From the NCBI RefSeq assembly GCF_002943525.1, contig NZ_CP025394.1, positions 434,001 to 498,000 on the forward strand: a DNA stretch of 64,000 nucleotides, in the 5' to 3' direction. A program made the position numbers and the translations under genes. Under the pieces are notes generated by a model. The model was not told the DNA's origin. It did no database searches and saw only the letters and a program-made list of their open reading frames with translations. This DNA comes from Kitasatospora sp. MMS16-BH015. Its GTDB lineage: Bacteria > Actinomycetota > Actinomycetes > Streptomycetales > Streptomycetaceae. Of the stretch, positions 32,836-41,545 are shown in pieces (positions within the stretch are counted from its first letter, which is position 1; every line of letters starts with the position of its first letter).

Positions 32836-33714
32836 ATGCGCCCGCGTCGCGTCCTCGTCACCGCCCTCACCACCCTCGTCTCCCTGGCGTCGCTCACCGC
32901 TTGCAGCAGCACGTCCTCGGGGAGCAAGGCCTCGGACAACCCGTACCAGCTCGCCGAGCCCGGGACCATACACGTCGGCACGCTCTCCGACGCGCCTCCG
33001 AACGTGTACCTCAAGGACGGGAGGTTCACCGGTTTCGACAACGACCTGTTCACCGCCGTGGCCGCCAAGGCCGGCCTCAAGGTGCAGTTCGCCGCGACGG
33101 ACTTCTCGTCCCTGCTGTCCCAGGTCGCCAACCACAAGTTCGACGTGGGCAGTTCGTCCATCACGATCACCGAGGCCCGCAAGAAGACCGTGGCCTTCAG
33201 CAACGGCTACGACTTCGGCTACTTCGGCCTCGACGTCCCGGCCGGCTCACCGGTCAAGACTTTCGACGACTTGACGGGCAAGCGCGTCGTCGTCGTCCAG
33301 GGGACCGTGCAGGACGACTACGCGACCAAGCACCACCTCGATCCGGTTCGGGTGCCCGACTACAACAGTGCGCTCAACCAGCTGAAGACCGGTACCGCCC
33401 AGGCCTGGATCTCGCCCGCGGAGATCGGCGAGAAGAGCGCCGCCGACAGCGGCGGCAAGGTGGTCCTCGCGCAGAAGCAGCTCAGCCCCGCCCCGACCGC
33501 CTTCGCCGTCGCGCAGGACCGCCCGCAGCTGCTCGCCGCGCTCGACAAGGCACTTGACGAGGTGATCGCGGACGGGACCTGGACCCGCCTGCAGGAGCAG
33601 TACTACCCGGGCCGGGCCGTGCCGGAAGGCTTCAAGCCCGGCGGCGGGTCCGTCAGCTACCCGCCGGTGACGGCCGGCGGCGGTTCGCCGACGGCGGCGA
33701 GCGCGACTCCCTGA
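32836..33714 (+). CDS. Amino-acid ABC transporter substrate-binding lipoprotein (family 3)
   Basis: 292 residues, ATG 32836. Signal peptide with lipobox LTAC (Cys at about residue 23). Family-3 motifs: FTGFDNDLFTAVAAKAGLKV (about 63), FDVGSSSITITEARKKTVAF (about 103), LTGKRVVVVQGTVQDDYA. It binds a polar amino acid or related small molecule outside the cell. Leader peptide control suggests the ligand contains sulfur (cystine, methionine or an analogue), which is inference. Confidence 0.9.
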   Translation: MRPRRVLVTALTTLVSLASLTACSSTSSGSKASDNPYQLAEPGTIHVGTLSDAPPNVYLKDGRFTGFDNDLFTAVAAKAGLKVQFAATDFSSLLSQVANHKFDVGSSSITITEARKKTVAFSNGYDFGYFGLDVPAGSPVKTFDDLTGKRVVVVQGTVQDDYATKHHLDPVRVPDYNSALNQLKTGTAQAWISPAEIGEKSAADSGGKVVLAQKQLSPAPTAFAVAQDRPQLLAALDKALDEVIADGTWTRLQEQYYPGRAVPEGFKPGGGSVSYPPVTAGGGSPTAASATP

Positions 33715-33778
33715 TCCGCTCCCTGATCTGATCTCTGATCAGCGAACGTTCCCGCGACATACCGGACAGGAGGCTGGC

Positions 33779-34573
33779 GTGGACCAGTTCAGCACACTGG
33801 TGGACACGTTCTTCAACTGGGGATCGATGCGCTCGGCGGTCTCCGACCTGCTGACGACCGGCGTGCCCAACACGCTGCTCCTCTCCGTGACCTCGGCGGC
33901 GATCGGCACCGTGCTCGGTCTGCTGCTGGCGGTCGCCGGGATCGCCAGGGCCCGCTGGCTCCGCTGGCCGGCCCGCGTCTACACCGATGTGTTCCGCGGC
34001 CTCCCGGCCGCGGTGACCATCCTGCTGATCGGCGTCGGGCTGGCCCCCGAGGGGCTGACGCTCTGGGGGCCGGACCCCTTCCCGCTGGGAATTCTCGCGC
34101 TCTCGCTGATCGCGGCCGCCTACTTCGGCGAGATCTTCCGCTCCGGCATCCAGAGCGTGGAACCGGGCCAACTCGAGGCGGCGCGGGCGCTCGGCTTCTC
34201 GTACGCCTCCGCCATGCGCCTGGTCATCGTCCCGCTGGGGGTGCGGCGGGTCCTGCCGGCCTGGGTCAACCAGCTGATCGCCCTGATCAAGGACTCCAGC
34301 CTGATCTACTTCCTCGGGCTCACCGCCGGGCAGCGAGACCTGTTCCGGATCGGCCAGGACTCCGCCGCCAACACCGGCAACGAGTCGGCGCTGGTGCTCG
34401 CCGGGCTGTTCTACCTGGTCCTGACCGTACCGCTGACGCACCTGGTCAATGTGATTGACCGTCAACTCCGAGACGGCCGAAGGGTTGTCGAGCAGAGCAC
34501 CGCCCCGGCCGAAGCCGAACCCCGACCGGAACCCGTACCCCGTACCGCGTCCGAGGGACCGACCCATGTCTGA
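33779..34573 (+). CDS. Amino-acid ABC transporter permease
   Basis: 264 residues from GTG 33779, with GGAGG 6 nt upstream. HisM/GlnP-type permease with EAA motif EAARALGFSYASAMRLVIVP (about residue 135) and spans such as SVTSAAIGTVLGLLLAVAGI. The C-terminus is a Glu/Pro-rich tail. Its stop lies 8 bp into the ATPase gene. Three-part importer with its neighbours. Confidence 0.92.
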   Translation: MDQFSTLVDTFFNWGSMRSAVSDLLTTGVPNTLLLSVTSAAIGTVLGLLLAVAGIARARWLRWPARVYTDVFRGLPAAVTILLIGVGLAPEGLTLWGPDPFPLGILALSLIAAAYFGEIFRSGIQSVEPGQLEAARALGFSYASAMRLVIVPLGVRRVLPAWVNQLIALIKDSSLIYFLGLTAGQRDLFRIGQDSAANTGNESALVLAGLFYLVLTVPLTHLVNVIDRQLRDGRRVVEQSTAPAEAEPRPEPVPRTASEGPTHV

Positions 34574-35336
34574 CGAACGACCCGCCGACATCCCCGCGAG
34601 CGCAGCGTTCGCCCCGGTAAGCCTGGCGACCCGCGATCTCCACCTGTCCCTGGGCGGCAACCCGGTGCTGCGCGGGGTGGACCTCGATGTCCCACGGGGC
34701 GAAACCCTCTGCGTGATCGGGCCTTCCGGCTCCGGAAAGTCGACGCTGCTGCGAACGATCAACCGGCTCCTCGAGCCCGACCGCGGTGACGTGCTGCTGG
34801 ACGGTGAGAGCGTGCTGCACCGCGATCCCGACCTCTTGCGCCGGCAGGTCGGGATGGTCTTCCAGCAGTTCAACCTCTTCCCGCACATGAGCGTCCTGCA
34901 CAATCTCACGCTGCCGCTGCGTAAACTGCGTGGGCTCTCCCGCGAGGAGGCGGAGGAGGCCGCCCACCACCAGCTCGACCAGGTCGGGCTGCGGCACAAG
35001 GCCGGCGAACGGCCGGGACGGCTCTCCGGCGGGCAGCAGCAGCGGGTGGCCATCGCCCGCGCGTTGGTGATGGCACCTCAGGTCATACTCTTCGACGAAG
35101 CGACCTCCGCACTCGACCCGGAACTGGTCAAGGGCGTGCTGACCCTGATGGCCGACCTGGGCCGGGCAGGCATGACCATGGTGGTGGTCACCCACGAGAT
35201 GGGCTTCGCTCGCGAGGTCGCCGACCGCGTCGCCTTCATGGACCGCGGAGCCGTCGTCGAGTCCGGCGCGCCCGACAGCCTCTTCGGCGCTCCGCAGAGC
35301 CCGCGGCTGCGGCAGTTCCTCTCGGACGTGCTCTGA
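34566..35336 (+). CDS. Amino-acid ABC transporter ATP-binding protein
   Basis: 256 residues, ATG 34566 inside the end of the permease gene. Walker A GPSGSGKST (about residue 52), Q-loop VGMVFQQFNLFPHMSV, signature LSGGQQQR (about 157), Walker B VILFDEATSALDPEL and H-switch VVTHEMGFA. This is the GlnQ/PAAT subfamily. Completes the importer encoded with the two genes upstream. Confidence 0.94.
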   Translation: MSDERPADIPASAAFAPVSLATRDLHLSLGGNPVLRGVDLDVPRGETLCVIGPSGSGKSTLLRTINRLLEPDRGDVLLDGESVLHRDPDLLRRQVGMVFQQFNLFPHMSVLHNLTLPLRKLRGLSREEAEEAAHHQLDQVGLRHKAGERPGRLSGGQQQRVAIARALVMAPQVILFDEATSALDPELVKGVLTLMADLGRAGMTMVVVTHEMGFAREVADRVAFMDRGAVVESGAPDSLFGAPQSPRLRQFLSDVL

Positions 35337-35354
35337 GCTGGAGGGACGCCATCC

Positions 35355-36238
35355 ATGTCGCAGCCCACCTCCATTCCAGTGATCGACCTTCCGCCCTCGA
35401 CCGCCACGCGCTCCACCGCGCGGCCCGCGACGTCGGCTTCATCGACAACCTCAACTCACCGCACTTCCGCGGCTACACGCGGATCGGCAACGAGCGGACC
35501 CAGGGCCTCCGGGACTGGCGCGACCAGCTCGACATCAGCAACGAGCGGCCCGCCCACGTACCCGGTCCCGACGAGCCGCCGTACTGGTGGCTGGAAGGCC
35601 CGAACCAATGGCCCGACGCCCTCCCCGAGCTGCGCGGGATCACGCTCGCCTGGATGAACAGTCTCAGTGCGGTCGCCCACCGGCTGCTGCACGAACTGCT
35701 CACCGCGATCGGCGGCCCCGAGGACTTCTACGACGACGCCTTCGTCGGCAAGGCGCGCAACCACCTGAAGCTGGTGCGCTACCCAGGGCGCGCTCGGGAG
35801 GGAGAGGACCAGGGCGTGGGCGTGCACAAGGATTACGGCTTCCTCACCCTGCTGCTGACCGACGAGGTCCCCGGCCTACAGGTCGAGGCGCCCGGTGGAG
35901 CCGGGTACATCGACGTGCCCCATCTGCCGGGCGCCTTCGTGGTGAACCTTGGCGAACTGCTGGAGGTGGCCACCAACGGCTACCTCAAGGCCACCAACCA
36001 CCGCGTGGTCTCCCCGCTGGGCGCGCGCGAGCGCTTCTCCGCGCCCTTCTTCTACAACCCCCGGCTGGATGCCCGCGTCGCCCCGCTGCCGTTCCCCGGC
36101 GCGGCGGAGGCGACGGGCGTCACCAGGGACCCGGACAACCCGCTGTTCGCGGAGTTCGGCTGGAACGAACTCAAGGGCTGGGCCCGCGCCCACCCGGAGG
36201 TCGTGAAGAAGCACCACCGCGAACTGCGGTTCGGGTAG
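35355..36238 (+). pseudogene. IPNS-like 2-oxoglutarate/Fe(II) oxygenase, frameshifted and internally deleted
   Basis: ATG 35355 starts SQPTSIPVIDL, a standard opening of isopenicillin-N-synthase-like oxygenases, but the frame is lost near 35393. In another frame ALDRHALHRAARDVGFIDN joins directly to NSPHFRGYTRIGNERTQG, so about 30 residues of the N-terminal domain normally between them are missing. The catalytic part is intact from about 35654: HKDYGFLTLL (HxD), NHRVVS (distal His) and RFSAPFFYNP (2-oxoglutarate Arg). An internal ATG at 35654 could yield a 194-residue core, but activity is doubtful. It follows the transporter by 18 bp, so it was probably its metabolic partner. Confidence 0.78.
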
Positions 36239-36508
36239 TCGCGGGCGGGACATGCCGTTGGGCCTTGCTACCGGCTCCCTGCTCGCTCGTAGGGGATCTT
36301 CCCGGCCAGCATGCCGCGGGCGGCGTGCAGTTCCGCGGTGGCCGCAAGAGCGACGCGTCCGCGGAGGCCCTGTTCGGCCTCGCGGCTCGCGCTGCTCGGA
36401 AGCCGTTCGCTCCGCGGTCCGCCGCGCGTGGCGGGACGGCATGGCTTCTTCGGTAGCGGGCCGTTGGCCGGCCGGGATCGGGCAGCAGTCGCCTGGTGGA
36501 ACAGCGCG

Positions 36509-36865
36509 TCAGCTGGGCCCCTGCGGCCACAGGGGGCGGGTCGGCCAGGCGATTTCGTGCAGCAGGGCGATGGCGTCCGCCAGGTCTCGCGCCGGGGTGC
36601 GGCAGCTGCGGCGTGCGGTGCGGACCTGCCAGGTGCCGGCACCGTCCGGGTGGGCGGTGCCGAGGCGAACGGGGCGGGTGATGTCGGTGACGTCCGTGAT
36701 GGTCAGCGTTCCATCGGCCCCGGTGGCCCGGTAGCGGCGGCCCATGCACTTGATGTCGACGGGTCTCGGCGTCACCTCGATGGAGCTGCTCGCCGGGCCG
36801 GGTGATGGTGCGCCGGCGGGCTCCCGGGCCGGGAGGAGGTGCTTCAGCATCCGAGGGTTCGTCAC
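36509..36865 (-). CDS. Hypothetical protein
   Basis: 118 residues, ATG 36865. The middle reads VDIKCMGRRYRATGADGTLT then ITDVTDITRPVRLGTAHPDG, a beta-rich pattern, and ends LLHEIAWPTRPLWPQGPS. Codon bias is good after residue 30. No family recognised. The flanking 36239-36508 has no convincing gene. Confidence 0.5.
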   Translation of the reverse strand: MTNPRMLKHLLPAREPAGAPSPGPASSSIEVTPRPVDIKCMGRRYRATGADGTLTITDVTDITRPVRLGTAHPDGAGTWQVRTARRSCRTPARDLADAIALLHEIAWPTRPLWPQGPS

Positions 36866-37008
36866 TTTCCGGTTGTGCTTCGTGCCTGAACGTCACGATA
36901 GCGCGACCGGCAGTGTCCCGTGCCACGTTCGGGCGCTCTTCCCCGATCCAGCGACCCGGCGCATGCTGGTCCCCGGCAGGACAACGGCGTCCCGGCCATG
37001 GGGGGCAC

Positions 37009-37926
37009 ATGGATGATCGGGACCTGTTCGAGTGCATCACCCGCGCCGTCCAGCCGGTGCTGGCGCAGGGGCGGGTCGCAAGCTACATCCCGGCGCTGGC
37101 GGCGGTGGACCCGCACCGGTTCGGCCTGGCGATCGCGGACACCGACTCACGGACAGTGCCACGCGGGACCGGGGACTGGCAGGTGCCGTTCTCCATCCAG
37201 TCGCTGTCCAAGGTCTTCACCCTCGCCCTGGTCCTGGCCGCCGACGGCGAGACGCTGTGGAGCCGGGTGGGCAAGGAGCCCTCGGGCGCGGCGTTCAACT
37301 CCCTGGCACAGCTCGAGCGTGAGCAGGGGATCCCGCGCAACCCGTTCGTCAACGCCGGGGCACTGGTGGTCACCGACCGGCTGCTGACCCTGACCGGCGA
37401 CGCCCGGGGCACCCTGCGCAACTTCCTGCGCGCGGAGAGCGGCAACCCCCGCATCGACTTCGACGCCGAAGTGGCCTGGAGCGAGAGCCGCCACGGACAC
37501 CGCAACGCCGCCCTGGCCCACCTGCTCGCCGACCACGGCCGGCTCGACAACCCCGTCCCCGACGTCCTCGACCACTACTTCTGGCAGTGCTCCCTCGCCA
37601 TGAACTGCCGCGACCTGGCCCTGGCCGCCGGCTTTCTGGCCCGGCACGGCCTGCGCGCGGACAGCAGCCGCCTGCTCACCGGCAGCGAGGCCAAGCGCGT
37701 CAACGCCGTCATGCTGATCGGCGGCACCTACGACGCCGCCGGCGAGTTCGCCCACCGCGTGGGCCTGCCCGCCAAGAGCGGCGTGGGCGGCGGCATCATC
37801 GCCGTCATCCCCGGCCGCTGCACCCTGTGCACCTGGGGCCCCGCGCTGGACGCCCACGGCAACTCCATCGCCGGCATAACCGCCCTCGACACCCTGACCA
37901 CCGTCACCGGTTGGTCCATCTTCTGA
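37009..37926 (+). CDS. glsA: Glutaminase A
   Basis: 305 residues from ATG 37009. Serine-dependent beta-lactamase-like glutaminase: FSIQSLSKVFTLALVL carries the S-x-x-K active site (about residue 65), followed by NPFVNAGALVV, RNFLRAESGNPRIDFD-type region, FWQCSLAMNCRDLALA and KSGVGGGIIAVIPGR. It hydrolyses glutamine to glutamate and ammonia in the cytoplasm. Length is normal for the family. It stands alone between a hypothetical gene and the end of the PKS operon. Confidence 0.95.
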   Translation: MDDRDLFECITRAVQPVLAQGRVASYIPALAAVDPHRFGLAIADTDSRTVPRGTGDWQVPFSIQSLSKVFTLALVLAADGETLWSRVGKEPSGAAFNSLAQLEREQGIPRNPFVNAGALVVTDRLLTLTGDARGTLRNFLRAESGNPRIDFDAEVAWSESRHGHRNAALAHLLADHGRLDNPVPDVLDHYFWQCSLAMNCRDLALAAGFLARHGLRADSSRLLTGSEAKRVNAVMLIGGTYDAAGEFAHRVGLPAKSGVGGGIIAVIPGRCTLCTWGPALDAHGNSIAGITALDTLTTVTGWSIF

Positions 37927-38013
37927 AGGACAGTTCCCCCAGGTGGGCGCCACGGCGTCCGAGCAGGACCCCTGCCCGGGCCGGCGGTCGACCCGGTGCC
38001 GTGGGGGCTCGGA

Positions 38014-39141
38014 TCACTCCCGGCGGGCCAGCAGCCGGTAGGCGTTCGACAGGCCGGTGCGGCCGGCGGAGCGGGCGGCCAGCCGGTCGAGCAGGGACGC
38101 GAGCAGCAGGACGGGTGCACCGGCCAGGAACACCGCCCCGCGCAGCGTCCGCCGCAGGCGGCCCGGCGGGGTGCCCGGCAGCCAGGGGGCGTCCTCGCGC
38201 GGCGCGGCCGCGTCGAGCAGCAGCCAGCAGGCGGCCAGCAGGTCCACCGGGTCATGCGGTTCGCGGTGCTGCTCCAGCACGACGGAGAAGCCGAGTTCGC
38301 CGAGCCGGCGGCGCAGGTTGGCGGCCGGCATCAGGTTCAGGTGCTGCGGCTGCAGCCAGGGCAGCCACCAGCGGCCCAGCAGGCGGGCGTAGCGGCTCTG
38401 CGGGTCCGGGACTTCGATCAGCAGCAGCCCGCCGGGGCGCAGCACCCGGTGGGCGGCGGCCAGCTCGCGGACCGGGTCGGTGCTGTGCTCCAGGTAGTGG
38501 AACATGCTCACCACCTCGTACCGGCCGGCCAGCCCGGGTGCGAGTTCGGGCAGGGAGCCCCGGAAGCCGTGCGCCAACCGGCCGCTGTGCTCGGCGAGTT
38601 CGGCGCCCTCGCTGAGGTCCAGGCCGTCGAAGGCGGTGTCGGGGAAGACCTCCCGGGCGGTCTCGCAGAAGTGGCCGTGCCCGGTGCCGACGTCGAGCCA
38701 GCTGACGGGCGCGGCGGCGAAGGGGGCCACCGAGCGGGCGCGGCCGCGGTAGGCCGCGGTGCGGGTGCCGAAGACCCCGCCGAGCCGCTGCTCGCCCAGG
38801 CCGTCGTAGAAGTCGCGGTAGTAGAACTCCAGCCCCTCGCCGGTCAGTCGGGGGTTCTGGAAGACGTGCGCGCAGTCCTGGCACTCGTCCAGGACGAACC
38901 GGCCCGGCTTGTGCTGCAGCAGGTCGGTGGTGCGCAGCCGGATCCGTAGCCGGTCGGAGCCGCACCACGGGCAGTCGGCGCGCCGCGCTTCGAAGAACCG
39001 CTCGGTGCCGTCGGCCAGTTCGGCCCGGTAGGCGGGTCGGCGGGCGGCGACCTGGCGAGCGCGGAGCGCGGCCTTGCCGGCCGCGGCCGGCGCCGGGGCC
39101 GGGCCTGAGGCGGGGGCTGACGGTGGTTCGGTGGTGGTCAC
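38014..39141 (-). CDS. Class I SAM methyltransferase, last gene of the PKS operon
   Basis: 375 residues, GTG 39141 with GGAGGG 4-5 nt upstream, overlapping the glycosyltransferase stop. An N-terminal zinc-ribbon-like part (CPWCGSDRLRIRL and CQDCAHVFQNP) is followed by a SAM-binding domain: SWLDVGTGHGHFCETA (about residue 148), EVVSMFHYLEHSTDPV (about 213) and LRPGGLLLIEVPDP. This is the pattern of Methyltransf_23 enzymes found in sugar or polyketide pathways. It may methylate the sugar or the lipid product (inference). Confidence 0.85.
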   Translation of the reverse strand: MTTTEPPSAPASGPAPAPAAAGKAALRARQVAARRPAYRAELADGTERFFEARRADCPWCGSDRLRIRLRTTDLLQHKPGRFVLDECQDCAHVFQNPRLTGEGLEFYYRDFYDGLGEQRLGGVFGTRTAAYRGRARSVAPFAAAPVSWLDVGTGHGHFCETAREVFPDTAFDGLDLSEGAELAEHSGRLAHGFRGSLPELAPGLAGRYEVVSMFHYLEHSTDPVRELAAAHRVLRPGGLLLIEVPDPQSRYARLLGRWWLPWLQPQHLNLMPAANLRRRLGELGFSVVLEQHREPHDPVDLLAACWLLLDAAAPREDAPWLPGTPPGRLRRTLRGAVFLAGAPVLLLASLLDRLAARSAGRTGLSNAYRLLARRE

Positions 39142-40322
39142 GGGACCCTCCGGTCGGACAGGGCTTCGAGGTGGTCGGCGGCCCGGGCGGCGCCGCCGGC
39201 CGCGCGGAACGAGGCGCCGACCCGGCGTGCGGCGGCCCGGTGGGCCGGGTCGTCGAGGACGGCGTCCAGGGCCTGGCCGAGCCGGACCGCGCTGGTGCGG
39301 CCGAACCGCACCCGGACGCCCGCCCCGGCCGCCACCACCTGCCCGGCCACCACCGGCTGGTCGTCGCGGATCGGGGCGACCACCAGCGGGACGCCGTGCC
39401 AGAGGGCCTCGCAGACCGTGTTGTGCCCGGCGTGGCAGATCACGGCGGCGGCCCGCTCCAGCAGTTCCAGCTGCGGTACCGAGGGCAGGACCAGGATGTC
39501 CGGGTCCGGCGCCGGGGCGCCCAGGACCTCGCCGGGGTCGACGATCACGGCCTGCAGCCGCCCGGATCGGGCGCGCAGGGCCTCCCGGCAGGCCGTCAGG
39601 AAGGCCGCTCCGGTGTCGGTGTTGGCGGTGCCGAGGGTGACCAGCACCGTGGCACGGTCCGGGTCCAGCCACTGCCACGGGAAGGCCGGCCCCGTGCGGC
39701 GGGCCGCCACGGCCGGGCCGACGCAGCGGATCGGTCCGGCCGGGTCGGCGATCGGCCCGGTCAGCTCGGGGGTGGTGAAGGCGAGGGTCAGGTGCGGGGA
39801 GAAGCGCGGGTCGCCGGTGCGCTCCGGGTCGCCGATCCGTTTGCGCAGGTCGGTCAGCAGGTCGGAGATCCAGGCGTCCACCAGCGGCATGCCGTCCAGC
39901 GCTCCGGTGAACTCCGCCGAGGTGGTCGCGCTGGTGGCCCACGGCAGGCCGAACCGCTCGGCCACCAGCGCACCGGCCACCGCCTGCTGGTCCACCACCA
40001 GCACGTCCGGCCGGAACTGCTCCACCGCAGCTTCCACGCCGGGGGCCATCGCCTCGGCGAGCGGGATCAGGAAGTCCTCCCAGAGGAACTTCAGGGCTGC
40101 CGGGCCGCGCAGCTCCGGCGGCCGCTGCGCCGTGCCGCCGGGGCCGAACTCGGGTACGCCGCACGGGAAGACCACCGCCTCCGGCCCCGCGAGCGGGCCG
40201 AGCAGCTCCGGCAGACCGGCCCAGGCGGTCGGGTGTCCGCGCGCGGCCAGCTCGGCGGCGACGCCCACAGCCGGGTTGATGTGGCCGACCAGCGGCGGGA
40301 CGACGAACAGATAACCGGTCAC
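39138..40322 (-). CDS. Macrolide-type (GT1/MGT) glycosyltransferase
   Basis: 394 residues. GTG 40322 overlaps a TGA (GTGA); GTG 40334 would add four residues. N-terminal LFVVPPLVGHINPAVGVAAE is the acceptor-side opening of UGT/MGT enzymes. The C-terminal donor motif is ICHAGHNTVCEALWHGVPLV then APIRDDQP (about residues 300-335), with the His and DQ that bind the nucleotide sugar. It would attach a sugar to the PKS product, supporting a glycolipid-like final compound. The sugar is unknown; no deoxysugar genes are nearby. Confidence 0.9.
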   Translation of the reverse strand: MTGYLFVVPPLVGHINPAVGVAAELAARGHPTAWAGLPELLGPLAGPEAVVFPCGVPEFGPGGTAQRPPELRGPAALKFLWEDFLIPLAEAMAPGVEAAVEQFRPDVLVVDQQAVAGALVAERFGLPWATSATTSAEFTGALDGMPLVDAWISDLLTDLRKRIGDPERTGDPRFSPHLTLAFTTPELTGPIADPAGPIRCVGPAVAARRTGPAFPWQWLDPDRATVLVTLGTANTDTGAAFLTACREALRARSGRLQAVIVDPGEVLGAPAPDPDILVLPSVPQLELLERAAAVICHAGHNTVCEALWHGVPLVVAPIRDDQPVVAGQVVAAGAGVRVRFGRTSAVRLGQALDAVLDDPAHRAAARRVGASFRAAGGAARAADHLEALSDRRVP

Positions 40323-40398
40323 CGGACGCTCCACTCGAAGTGGCCGGCCAGGGACGGGACGAGGGACAGGTACCCGGTCACCGGACGCTCCACTCGAC
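40319..40398 (-). repeat. 60-bp imperfect tandem duplication at the hydrolase/glycosyltransferase junction
   Basis: A 24-bp block ending in the GTGA stop/start overlap occurs at 40375-40398 and again, identical, at 40315-40338. The DNA between copies reads from a GTG at 40381 as a 20-codon frame (VTGYLSLVPSLAGHFEWSVR) which resembles the start of the glycosyltransferase (VTGYLFVVPPLVGH) joined to the end of the hydrolase (EWSVR). It ends in a second GTGA that starts the glycosyltransferase at 40322. Confidence 0.8.
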
Positions 40399-41217
40399 CT
40401 CGCGCTGCGGGAGGACGCCCCCGCGCAGCCGGATACCGTGCTCGCGCAGCCAGGACAGCGTGAGCTCGCGGACGGTCTCGGGGGCCTCGACCAGGACGGA
40501 GTGCTCCTGGCCGGGGACGAAGGTGCTCCGGCAGTCCGCCAACAGCCCGTCCAGCCAGTCGGCCTGGGGCGCGAGGTCGGACTCCGTCCCGTAGACGGCC
40601 AGCACCGGGCAGCGGATCGCGCGCAGTTCGGCCTCGGTGGGCAGCAGGCTGGCGGGGATGTCCCGGGCCAGCGAGGTGCCGGCCAGCAGGGCGCCGGCCG
40701 AGCGGGCCAGCCTGGCGGTGTGCGAGCCCCGCTGCCGCGCGACCCAGGCCAGCGTCTCCTCCTCCACCAGGTGGTGTTCGGCCTTCCGCAGGATGCCGTC
40801 CAGCTTCACCGACCAGGCGCGCGAGGCGGGTTCGGACTCGATCGCCAGGATGCCCGCGACCTGCGCCGGGCGCCGGGCGGCGAGGCCGAACGCCACGGTG
40901 CCGCCGAAGGAGTTGCCGACCAGGTGCACCGGGCCGGTCACGTCCAACCGGTCCAGCAGCGCCTCCAGGTCGTCGACGAAGTGCTCCAGGCGGTAGCCGC
41001 TCGGCGGCCGGGCGGTGCGGCCGTGGCCCCGGTGGTCGTACATCAGCACGTCCAGCCCGGCGGCGGCCAGCGCGGGGGCGAGCGTGAAGTAGTAGCTGGC
41101 GAGGCTGTCGGTCAGCAGCCCGTGCAGCAGGACGACCGTCGCGGCGGGCGGGCGGCCGTCCTGCGGGCCGAGCCGCTGCACGTGGCAGCGGAGCCCGCCG
41201 AGGTCGAGGAAGGCCAT
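40378..41217 (-). CDS. Alpha/beta hydrolase, possible product-releasing or editing esterase
   Basis: 279 residues, ATG 41217 just after the ACP stop. Alpha/beta hydrolase fold with oxyanion stretch VVLLHGLLTD, DHRGHGRT, nucleophile elbow GNSFGGTVAF (Ser at about residue 102), acid near YGTESDLAP and His in GQEHSVLVEAP. Placed between the ACP and glycosyltransferase genes of the PKS operon, it may release the acyl chain from the ACP, as no thioesterase domain is present in the PKSs (inference). Confidence 0.85.
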   Translation of the reverse strand: MAFLDLGGLRCHVQRLGPQDGRPPAATVVLLHGLLTDSLASYYFTLAPALAAAGLDVLMYDHRGHGRTARPPSGYRLEHFVDDLEALLDRLDVTGPVHLVGNSFGGTVAFGLAARRPAQVAGILAIESEPASRAWSVKLDGILRKAEHHLVEEETLAWVARQRGSHTARLARSAGALLAGTSLARDIPASLLPTEAELRAIRCPVLAVYGTESDLAPQADWLDGLLADCRSTFVPGQEHSVLVEAPETVRELTLSWLREHGIRLRGGVLPQREVEWSVR

Positions 41218-41218
41218 C

Positions 41219-41545
41219 TCAGCTCCGCCCGGCGGTCTGCAGGCGGTCCACCACGTGCCGGACCAGTCGGCCGACCGTCAGGCCGATGATCTCGTCGAGC
41301 TCCATGCCCGCGAGGAACTCGGCGAAGTTGATCCGGTCGCCCCAGCGCTCCTGGAGCTGCCCGGCCAGCGTGACCAGGTCGATGCTCTCCAGCTCCAGGT
41401 CCTCGGTGAACCGGGACTCCATGGTGACCTCGGCGTCGTCGAGGCCGTACTCCTCCAGCACGGCGGCCAGCATGGCGGTGATCTCGGTGAGGACCTCCTG
41501 CTCGGTGGGCGGTTGCAGGTCCACGGTCTGCTCGCTGACGGTCAC
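41219..41545 (-). CDS. Free acyl carrier protein
   Basis: 108 residues, GTG 41545 overlapping the PKS stop (GTGA). The carrier motif is LELESIDLVTL with Ser at about residue 54, the phosphopantetheine site, in an acidic helical protein. The extra N-terminal 20 residues and C-terminal tail make it longer than a typical FAS ACP. It would work with the two PKS proteins or receive the chain from them. Confidence 0.9.
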   Translation of the reverse strand: MTVSEQTVDLQPPTEQEVLTEITAMLAAVLEEYGLDDAEVTMESRFTEDLELESIDLVTLAGQLQERWGDRINFAEFLAGMELDEIIGLTVGRLVRHVVDRLQTAGRS

